NCBI RefSeq assembly: GCF_014137855.1
Contig: NZ_JACGWT010000004.1
Coordinates: 186,001 to 250,000 of the forward strand
Source: Microlunatus kandeliicorticis
Lineage (GTDB): Bacteria > Actinomycetota > Actinomycetes > Propionibacteriales > Propionibacteriaceae
Length of the DNA stretch: 64,000 bases
Direction: 5' to 3'
How positions within the stretch are numbered: the first letter of the stretch is position 1; the number at the start of each line of letters is the position of its first letter. Both the position numbers and the translations under genes were made by a program. Below are positions 54,586 through 64,000 of this stretch, piece after piece. The notes beneath the pieces were generated by a model, which had not been told where the DNA came from, searched no databases, and saw only the letters and a list, made by a program, of their open reading frames with translations.

Positions 54586-55336
54586 CGGTGTCCGCGGCCA
54601 GTCGCTCGACCAGCCCGAGGAGTGCCGGGACGTCCATCCCGGCCAGGGTGTCGACCACCACCCGGCGCGGCGCCCGGGGCAGCGGGACGATGTGCTCGAT
54701 CCCGACCACCATCGCGCCGGCCGCGTTGCCCGACTGCGCTCCGGGCGGGCTGTCCTCGAAGACCACGCAGGCACGCGGGTCGACGTCGAGCAGCCGGGCC
54801 GCGGTGACGTAGGGCTCGGGGTGCGGCTTGCCCTCGGTGACCTCGTCGCCGGCCACCGAGACCTCGAAGGTGCCCTCGGGCAGCCGGGCGATCGCCGCGT
54901 CGAGCAGCACCCGGTAGGAGGCGGACACCAGCGCGCACCGGATCCCGGCCTCGCGCAGCGCGGAGAGCAGCTCGAGCGCCCCGGGACGCCACGGGATCGG
55001 GTGGGTGCGGATGTGGTCGACCACCTGGGTGATCAGCTGGTCGACGATCCAGGCCGGCTCGAGGTCCGGCCGGCCGATCGCGTTGGCGATGTAGGCCCCC
55101 GACTCGAGCAGCGAGTTGCCGACCAGCTGGTGGGCGTGCTCGTCGTTCCACTCACCGCCGAGCCCGCCGATCAGGTCGTACTCGGCGGCGATCCAGATCG
55201 GTTCGGTGTCGACCAGGGTGCCGTCGAAGTCCCAGAGGGCGGCGGCGGGTCGGCTCGTCGCGGTCGGTGTGGTGGTCGGCAGGGTGGTCGGTGTGGCTGC
55301 GGAGCTCGCGGAGTCGGTGGTCATGGCGTGCGTCAT
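54578..55336 (-). CDS. HAD-superfamily hydrolase (beta-phosphoglucomutase/phosphatase type)
   Basis: 252 aa. Motif I DFDGTLVDTEP, cap domain with NSLLESGAYIANAIG, motif II ALVSASYRVL, motif III Lys in TEGKPHPEPYVTAA, and motif IV VFEDSPPGAQSGNAAGA. This is a subfamily IA enzyme with phosphoglycolate-phosphatase-like order. A Thr/Ala-rich N-terminus of about 30 residues precedes motif I. Start ATG 55336 or 55324; GGGAGG lies directly before the first. The substrate is unknown. Confidence 0.88.
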   Translation of the reverse strand: MTHAMTTDSASSAATPTTLPTTTPTATSRPAAALWDFDGTLVDTEPIWIAAEYDLIGGLGGEWNDEHAHQLVGNSLLESGAYIANAIGRPDLEPAWIVDQLITQVVDHIRTHPIPWRPGALELLSALREAGIRCALVSASYRVLLDAAIARLPEGTFEVSVAGDEVTEGKPHPEPYVTAARLLDVDPRACVVFEDSPPGAQSGNAAGAMVVGIEHIVPLPRAPRRVVVDTLAGMDVPALLGLVERLAADTDA

Positions 55337-55409
55337 CCTCCCAAAGCCCGCGCCGGAACCACGACTCGACGCCCGGTCCGCTGGGTCCGGTGCCAGGGAA
55401 CGGCGGGGC

Positions 55410-58952
<3,543 letters not shown>

Positions 58953-59060
58953 GGCTTCGAGGATAGGGGCCGACCCCCGGCCCACCCCGATTTGTCACAT
59001 GCTGGCAGCGATCAGGTCACTGCCGCGTGGCCACCCGACAGCGCCGTTAGAGTGGAGGAC

Positions 59061-59915
59061 ATGGCGGACGAGTGGAGCGGCGGCGACCTGCGCAACCTCA
59101 CCGACCCGCTCGTGGTGGTCGCCTTCGGCGGCTGGAACGACGCGGGCAGCTCCGCCTCCCAGGCCGTCGAGCACCTGGCCGAGACCTACGACGCCCGGCC
59201 GGCGTTCAGCCTCGACCCCGACGACTATTACGACTTCCAGGTCAGCCGGCCCAAGGTCCGCAGCACCGAGGACGGCGACCGCGAGATCGTCTGGCCGACC
59301 ACCGAGCTCCGGGTCGCCCGGCTGCCGCAGGGGCGCGACCTGGTGCTGGTGAGCGGGCTCGAGCCCAACTTCCACTGGCGCCGGTTCACCACCGCTCTGG
59401 TCTCGGCCGTCCGGTCGACCGGCGCCCGGCAGGCGATGGTGCTCGGCGCGCTGCTCGCCGACCACCCGCACACCCGGCCGATCCCGGTCACCGCGACCAG
59501 CGCGAACCCGGACCTGGCCCGCCGGCACGGGCTGACCGAGTCGACCTACGAGGGTCCCACCGGGATCGTCGGCGTGGTGGGCGATGCCCTCGACCGGGCC
59601 GGACTCGAGGTGGTCAGCCTGTGGGCCTCGATCCCGCACTACGTGTCGCACTCGCCGTGCCCGAAGGGCACGCTGGCGCTGCTGGCCCGGGTGGAGGACC
59701 TGCTCGACCTGACCCTCGACGTCGGTGACCTGCCCGAGCTGGCCCGGGCCTGGGAGCGCGGCGTCGACGAGCTGGCCGCCGAGGACGCCGAGGTGGCCGA
59801 GTACGTCAGCTCGCTCGAGCACCAGCGGGACGCGACCGAGCTGCCCGAAGCCAGCGGCGATGCCATCGCCGCCGAGTTCGAGCGCTACCTGCGCCGCCGC
59901 GGCCCCAACGCCTGA
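59061..59915 (+). CDS. PAC2-family protein (proteasome assembly chaperone 2-like)
   Basis: 284 aa. PAC2 pattern: DPLVVVAFGGWNDAGSSASQAVEHL at the N-terminus, VLVSGLEPNFHWRRFTTALV, and a C-terminal helical region (LARVEDLLDLTLDVGDLPELARAW). ATG 59061 has GGAGG two bases upstream and TAGAGT just before it, so the leader is very short. As I recall, it corresponds to mycobacterial Rv2125, also next to metH. A proteasome chaperone role is suggested by the family name only. Confidence 0.88.
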   Translation: MADEWSGGDLRNLTDPLVVVAFGGWNDAGSSASQAVEHLAETYDARPAFSLDPDDYYDFQVSRPKVRSTEDGDREIVWPTTELRVARLPQGRDLVLVSGLEPNFHWRRFTTALVSAVRSTGARQAMVLGALLADHPHTRPIPVTATSANPDLARRHGLTESTYEGPTGIVGVVGDALDRAGLEVVSLWASIPHYVSHSPCPKGTLALLARVEDLLDLTLDVGDLPELARAWERGVDELAAEDAEVAEYVSSLEHQRDATELPEASGDAIAAEFERYLRRRGPNA

Positions 59916-59929
59916 CGCCTTTCCGCACC

Positions 59930-59951
59930 CACCGGATCTCCCGATCCGGTG
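59930..59951 (+). terminator. Hairpin terminator after the PAC2 gene
   Basis: Perfect 9-bp arms caccggatc / gatccggtg with a tccc loop, 15 bp past the stop, followed by a pyrimidine-rich ccttctcct. Confidence 0.65.
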
Positions 59952-59960
59952 CCTTCTCCT

Positions 59961-60026
59961 GCGCTGACGTCTGTCCTGCACTGATCTCTGTCCTGCGCTG
60001 ACCTCCGCCCGCACTGACATCGGCCC
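59961..60026. repeat. Four-unit 16-17 bp tandem repeat
   Basis: Units gcgctgacgtctgtcct, gcactgatctctgtcct, gcgctgacctccgccc and gcactgacatcggccc follow each other directly, alternating GCG and GCA starts. It lies just upstream of the sugar-importer promoter region. Confidence 0.7.
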
Positions 60027-60063
60027 GTCCGGCGACACGTTTGACCATTTGTCCGGACACTAC

Positions 60064-60093
60064 TTGCGCGTGCCAGTGGAATGCGCTTACCGT
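60064..60093 (+). promoter_or_regulatory. Candidate promoter of the second sugar importer
   Basis: TTGCGC (60064-60069), an 18-bp spacer and TACCGT (60088-60093), 45 bp before ATG 60138. Just upstream, ttgaccatttgtccgg could be an operator or an alternative -35. By eye only. Confidence 0.3.
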
Positions 60094-60137
60094 CTGCGCA
60101 ATCGTTCTCATCCCCGTCACAGAATCGAGTTCCAGCC

Positions 60138-61400
60138 ATGGATCGCAGAGGTTTCCTGTTCGCCGGCGGCGGTCTCGCCGCGGCCGCCGCCGGTCTGACG
60201 GCCTGCTCGTCGGGCTCCGGCTCGGGTTCGGGCGGTGGTTCGGACCGGCCGCTCCAGTTCCTCCAGTCCGGCGACGCCAACCAGGGCGGCGGCTACGCCG
60301 CGATGGCTGCGAAGTACCAGCAGCAGACCGGCGTCAAGGTCGAGGTGGTCGAGGTGCCCAACGACGACCTCGACACCAAGCTCCGCAACGCCGCCCAGGC
60401 CAACGACCTGCCCGCCCTCGCCCGGGCCGGCAGCATCGACCCGACCTGGAAGGACGCCACCGTCGACCTGGCCCCGATCAGCGACGCCTACCAGATCGAC
60501 AAGACGCTCTCGGCGGTCGACGAGGACGGCAAGGTGCTCTCGCTGCCCAGCGACCTGACCGCCGTCGGGCTGTTCCTCAACAAGTCGCTCTTCGCGAAGG
60601 CGAAGGTCGACTACCCGGCCACCGCGGACCAGACCTGGACCTGGGACGAGTGCGTGGCGGCCATCAAGAAGGTGCAGCAGCGGACCTCCACCCGCTACGG
60701 CATGGTGATGGACCGTTCCTCGCACCGGCTCAAGGCGATGTTGTTCGAGTTCGGCTCGGACTACTTCAACGCCGGCGCCAACGGCACCTTCACCACCAAC
60801 AACCGCACCGGCGCCGCACTCGACTACTTCAAGAGCCTCAACGACGACCGCTTCATGCCGCGGTCGGTGTGGCTGAGCGACGCGGACGGCAACGCCCTGT
60901 TCAAGAGCGGGGACGTGGTCGCCTACTACTCCGGCTGCTGGCAGATCGCCGACTTCGCCGAGAACATCAAGGACTTCGACTGGGTGTCCACCACCGTGCC
61001 GAAGCAGCCGGTGCGCACCACCAACTACGGCAACGCGGCCTCGATGGTCGTCTTCGACGGCGATCAGTCCGACGCCGCGCTCAAGTTCCTCGACTGGATG
61101 TACAAGCCGGAGAACTACACCACGCTCGCCGAGACCTCGGGCTTCCTGCCGGTCGTGCCGAACCTCGACGTCCGCTACAGGTCCAACCAGGACGCCTTCG
61201 CGCTGTACAACGCGGAGATCGCGGCCAGCGCGCCGATCGTGGCCGAGCAGAACAAGCTCAGTTTCGGCTACCAGATCAAGGGACTGGCGCCGGACGGCGA
61301 CCCGGTTCGCGACGAGACCGTCAAGTTCCTCAACGACGAGCAGGGCCTGGACAAGACGATCAGCAACATCTGCACCCAGTTCACCCAGTCCCTCAGCTGA
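60138..61400 (+). CDS. Sugar ABC transporter substrate-binding Tat lipoprotein
   Basis: 420 aa. The N-terminus DRRGFLFAGG is a twin-arginine signal, and LTAC at Cys23 is a lipobox, so it is exported folded and lipid-anchored. SBP_bac_1 body: NDLPALARAGSIDPTW, GLFLNKSLFAKA, AYYSGCWQIADFAENIKDFDW. ATG 60138 is chosen because the Tat motif starts there; an ATG at 60081 would add 19 residues and put the Tat motif too far in. First gene of an importer operon with the two permeases. Confidence 0.9.
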   Translation: MDRRGFLFAGGGLAAAAAGLTACSSGSGSGSGGGSDRPLQFLQSGDANQGGGYAAMAAKYQQQTGVKVEVVEVPNDDLDTKLRNAAQANDLPALARAGSIDPTWKDATVDLAPISDAYQIDKTLSAVDEDGKVLSLPSDLTAVGLFLNKSLFAKAKVDYPATADQTWTWDECVAAIKKVQQRTSTRYGMVMDRSSHRLKAMLFEFGSDYFNAGANGTFTTNNRTGAALDYFKSLNDDRFMPRSVWLSDADGNALFKSGDVVAYYSGCWQIADFAENIKDFDWVSTTVPKQPVRTTNYGNAASMVVFDGDQSDAALKFLDWMYKPENYTTLAETSGFLPVVPNLDVRYRSNQDAFALYNAEIAASAPIVAEQNKLSFGYQIKGLAPDGDPVRDETVKFLNDEQGLDKTISNICTQFTQSLS

Positions 61401-61412
61401 CCGGAGGATCCG

Positions 61413-62354
61413 ATGGCGACCCAGACCGTCGAACCCGCCGGGCTGACCCGGGGTTCCCGACCGGCGCCGGGCCCGGCCCGGGCCCGGCGCCCGCGCCGCG
61501 GGCCGATCGCGGCACCGCTGCTCTTCATCGCCCCGGCGGTGGTGCTGTTCTGCCTGTTCTTCGTCTGGCCCGGTGCGCTCGGGGTGTACTACTCGTTCAC
61601 CTCCTACACCGGCGTCGGCACGCCGCGTCCGGTCGGGCTGGACAACTACGCCCGGCTGTTCGGCGATCGCGACTTCTACGCGGCGCTGAGCCGCACGGTC
61701 GTCTACACCGTGCTCGCCGTGCCGATGCAGTACCTGGTCTCGCTGGCCGTCGCGGTGCTGCTGGTCAACCGGCACGCCCGCGGCACCACGGTCGCCCGGG
61801 TGGTGTTCTTCTTCCCCTGGCTGATCTCGCCGATCGTCACCGGGGTGGTCTGGCGCTGGCTGTTCGGGGAGAACTTCGGCTTCGTCAACTTCGTCATCGA
61901 CCAGCTGCACGGGACGCCGCAGCGCTGGGAGACCAACGCCAACCTGTCGCTCGCCGTGGTGCTGTTCGCCAGCGCCTGGGGCGGGACGGCCTTCAACATG
62001 CTGCTCTTCATCGCCGCGCTGCGGAACATCCCGCGCTCCTATCTCGAGGCGGCCTCGATCGACGGTGCCACCGGCTGGCAGCGGTTCCGCTGGATCACCT
62101 GGCCGCTGCTGGCCCCGACCACCTTCCTGGTGGTGCTGCTCACCACCATCGGCTCGATGAAGGAGTTCGCGATGATCCAGGCGCTCAACGGCGGCGGACC
62201 GGGGACCAGCAACATGCTCCTGGTCCAGTACATCTACCGGACCGGCTTCGAGCGGGCCAAGATCGGCTACGCCAGCGCCGCCTCCTTCGTGCTGATGATC
62301 ATCCTGCTGGTGATCGCCCTGGTGCAGAAGCGCTTCGACAAGGCCGAGTCGTGA
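61413..62354 (+). CDS. Sugar ABC transporter permease (MalF/UgpA-type)
   Basis: 313 aa, six TM helices after a Pro/Arg-rich N-terminus. EAA motif: YLEAASIDGATGWQRFRWITWPLL. APLLFIAPAVVLFCLFFVWPG is the first helix. ATG 61413 has CCGGAGG upstream and lies 12 bp after the binding-protein stop. It pairs with the product at 62351. Confidence 0.9.
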   Translation: MATQTVEPAGLTRGSRPAPGPARARRPRRGPIAAPLLFIAPAVVLFCLFFVWPGALGVYYSFTSYTGVGTPRPVGLDNYARLFGDRDFYAALSRTVVYTVLAVPMQYLVSLAVAVLLVNRHARGTTVARVVFFFPWLISPIVTGVVWRWLFGENFGFVNFVIDQLHGTPQRWETNANLSLAVVLFASAWGGTAFNMLLFIAALRNIPRSYLEAASIDGATGWQRFRWITWPLLAPTTFLVVLLTTIGSMKEFAMIQALNGGGPGTSNMLLVQYIYRTGFERAKIGYASAASFVLMIILLVIALVQKRFDKAES

Positions 62355-63289
62355 CCGCGATCGAGACCGGTGCGGCGGCGGTACCGGCCGCCGACGTCGC
62401 CACCGCCACGGTCCGGGACGCCACCAGCTCCGCGCGGACACCGCGGCCGCGCCGGCGCCGGCCCGAGGCGTCGCGACTGTCGCGGGTGATCCCCACCAGC
62501 GCGCTGCTCTGGCTGCTGGTGGTGGTCTACGCCTTCCCGGTGCTCTGGTTCGTGCTCAGCTCGTTCAAGCCGGGCAGCGAGCTGTTCAGCCTGCCGCTGC
62601 ACCTGCTGCCGCAGGAGTGGTCGTTCGCGGGCTACCAGAAGGCGTGGAGCCGGTTCGACTTCTGGCGCTACTTCCTCAACACCGGGCTGGTCGCGGTGAT
62701 CACCACCGCGCTGGCCATCCTGGTCAGCGCGGCCACCGGCTACGCCCTGGCCAAGTTCCGCGCCCGCTGGCTCAGCGCGTTCTTCCTCTGCATCCTGGCC
62801 ACCACCATGCTGCCCACCGAGGTGATCCTGCCCTCGACGTTCGTGGTCATCCGCGACCTCGGCCTCTACAACCAGCTGGCCGGGGTGATCGTCCCGTCGG
62901 TGATCACCGCGACCGGGATCTTCATGTTCCGGCAGTACTTCCGCACCGTCCCCGACGAGCTGCTCGACGCGGCCCGGATCGACGGCGCCGGCGAGTTCAG
63001 CATCTTCTTCCGGATCATGCTCCCGGTGGCCAAGCCGATCGTCTTCACGCTGGCGATCTTCAGCTTCCAGTGGCGCTGGAACGACTACATCTGGCCGCTG
63101 ATCGTGCTCAACGATCAGAAGAACTACACCCTCCAGGTGGCGCTGCGGAGCATCGTGGGCGCCGACAACATCGACTGGTCGGTGCTGCTGTCGGCCTCGG
63201 TGATCTCGCTGATCCCGATGGTGGTGCTGTTCCTGATCTTCCAGCGGTTCATCATGAACGCGGACATCAACTCCGGACTCAAGGACTGA
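62351..63289 (+). CDS. Sugar ABC transporter permease (MalG/UgpE-type)
   Basis: 312 aa. Six TM helices; EAA-type loop LLDAARIDGAGEFSIFFRIMLPV; the C-terminus FLIFQRFIMNADINSGLKD is characteristic. GTG 62351 overlaps the upstream stop (GTGA). The first 45 residues are a charged, low-complexity extension. The ATPase subunit is not in the window. Confidence 0.9.
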   Translation: MTAIETGAAAVPAADVATATVRDATSSARTPRPRRRRPEASRLSRVIPTSALLWLLVVVYAFPVLWFVLSSFKPGSELFSLPLHLLPQEWSFAGYQKAWSRFDFWRYFLNTGLVAVITTALAILVSAATGYALAKFRARWLSAFFLCILATTMLPTEVILPSTFVVIRDLGLYNQLAGVIVPSVITATGIFMFRQYFRTVPDELLDAARIDGAGEFSIFFRIMLPVAKPIVFTLAIFSFQWRWNDYIWPLIVLNDQKNYTLQVALRSIVGADNIDWSVLLSASVISLIPMVVLFLIFQRFIMNADINSGLKD

Positions 63290-63293
63290 TCGC

Positions 63294-64000
63294 GTGGGCG
63301 TCTTCGCCGACCAGCTCGTCCGGCGGGCCGACGACCGGCTCGCTGCGCTGATCGACCGGCTGGCCGACGCCACCGGCGGCCACCGGGTGGTGATGGCCGA
63401 GATCCGCGAGGCGGTCTGCGGCTTCGTCGACCCGCGGTCGCGGTTCCGCGACGATCCCGCGGCCGAGGACGCCGCGGTCCGCCGGCTGCCGGTGCTGGCC
63501 GGACTGCAGGACGACGACGGGCTGTTCACCAGCAGCGGCAACGTGTCCTCGCCGCCGGACTCGGCGTTCAGCCTCAACGACGCCGGGCAGGTGGCGCTGC
63601 TGCTGGTCCGGCGCGGACAGCTGGCCCCGGTGGCCGCGGCGCTCGGCGCGGTGCTCGACCGCGCCACGCCTGCCCTGGTGACCGGTGGTGTCCACACCCC
63701 CAACCACCGCTGGGAGATCTCGGCGGCGCTGGCCCGGATCGACGCGCTCCGCCCCGACCCGGCCGTCCGGGCGCGGATCGAGCAGTGGCTGGCCGAGGGC
63801 GTCGACATCGACGGCGACGGCATCTACTCCGAGCGCAGCGCCAACTACGCCGCGTACGTCAGCAACCCCTCGCTGCTGGTGCTCGCCGACCTGCTGGACC
63901 GGCCGCGACTGGCCGAGCTGGTGCACCGCAACCTGCACGCCCAGGCCGACCTGACCGACCACACCGGGCTGGTGGAGACGGTGTTCTCGCGGCGGCAGGA
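63294..64000 (+). CDS. Partial gene after the importer; possible alpha-toroid polysaccharide-degrading enzyme
   Basis: Frame open from GTG 63294 to the window end (235 residues seen), 4 bp after the permease stop. It is helical and has no signal peptide. Conserved-looking elements are SPPDSAFSLNDAGQ, GGVHTPNHRWEISAALARID and YSERSANYAAYVSNPSLLVLADLL. The NHRW segment and helical-toroid look resemble heparinase II/III-like lyases or related (alpha/alpha)6 proteins, but I cannot assign a family. Its place suggests it processes the sugar imported by the adjacent system. A weaker start is possible downstream. Confidence 0.55.
   Translation, partial: MGVFADQLVRRADDRLAALIDRLADATGGHRVVMAEIREAVCGFVDPRSRFRDDPAAEDAAVRRLPVLAGLQDDDGLFTSSGNVSSPPDSAFSLNDAGQVALLLVRRGQLAPVAAALGAVLDRATPALVTGGVHTPNHRWEISAALARIDALRPDPAVRARIEQWLAEGVDIDGDGIYSERSANYAAYVSNPSLLVLADLLDRPRLAELVHRNLHAQADLTDHTGLVETVFSRRQ

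Noticed and set aside
58953-59060. Cobalamin riboswitch upstream of metH
   Set aside because: The divergent gap is only 108 bp and shows no B12-box-like sequence; a riboswitch of about 200 nt cannot fit.

Overview
The window is about 72% GC by eye, densely coded on both strands, with many GTG starts and 1-8 bp start/stop overlaps. It carries a Pup-proteasome locus (arc, dop, pup, prcB, prcA), an ole (head-to-head hydrocarbon / beta-lactone) cluster with the actinobacterial OleB-OleC fusion, a phosphoketolase, a GAF-ANTAR regulator and DUF3618/holin-type envelope genes. Together these point to a high-GC actinomycete. A Propionibacteriales-like soil genus is my guess, not shown by the sequence. 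No phage, transposase or CRISPR was found; the repeats belong to a dispersed element with core tgagcctgtcgaag.

Region 1 (1-9.4 kb): the 3' end of an SDR gene, a glycosyltransferase, a three-gene sugar ABC importer (2086-5421), a small helical protein, phosphoketolase (5999-8464) and a membrane protein. Region 2 (9.5-11.4 kb): a YihY/BrkB-holin fusion followed by a DUF3618 protein. Region 3 (11.8-24.3 kb): two operons facing each other. The plus operon is oleA, oleBC, oleD and a spore-photoproduct-lyase-like radical SAM gene, three of its junctions overlapping or close. The minus operon is a heme-oxygenase-fold diiron enzyme, a CDGSH Fe-S protein, an MFS exporter and two glycosyltransferases, with a GAF-ANTAR regulator upstream. 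This is the most interesting accessory region: lipid-derived chemistry with candidate redox, export and glycosylation functions side by side.

Region 4 (24.5-37.6 kb): a mixed stretch with a pyruvate-oxidase-like TPP enzyme, a 45-bp tandem array, endonuclease VIII (Nei2), an MpaB-like oxygenase, a DinB-like protein, an AraC regulator, a metallo-beta-lactamase-fold hydrolase, a stress-type operon (low-complexity protein, holin, DUF3618) behind a possible SigB-type promoter, a DUF2231-Rieske protein, two membrane proteins, a GNAT and a PAP2 phosphatase. Region 5 (37.7-46.8 kb, all minus): dop, membrane protein, pup, prcB, nucleoside deaminase, prcA, tyrA, cmk, acyltransferase, der, tRNA-Pro(GGG). 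Proteasome genes run directly into the tyrA-cmk-der housekeeping block.

Region 6 (47-60 kb): DUF3054, a divergent AraC/PhyH pair with a repeat array, then arc (proteasomal ATPase), trmI, an orphan family-5 binding lipoprotein, a HAD phosphatase, metH and a PAC2-family gene. The order prc-pup-dop-arc-trmI-metH-PAC2 resembles, as I recall it, the Mycobacterium tuberculosis Rv2109c-Rv2125 region. Region 7 (60-64 kb): a second sugar ABC importer with a Tat lipoprotein, followed by a gene open at the window end that may be a polysaccharide-degrading enzyme.
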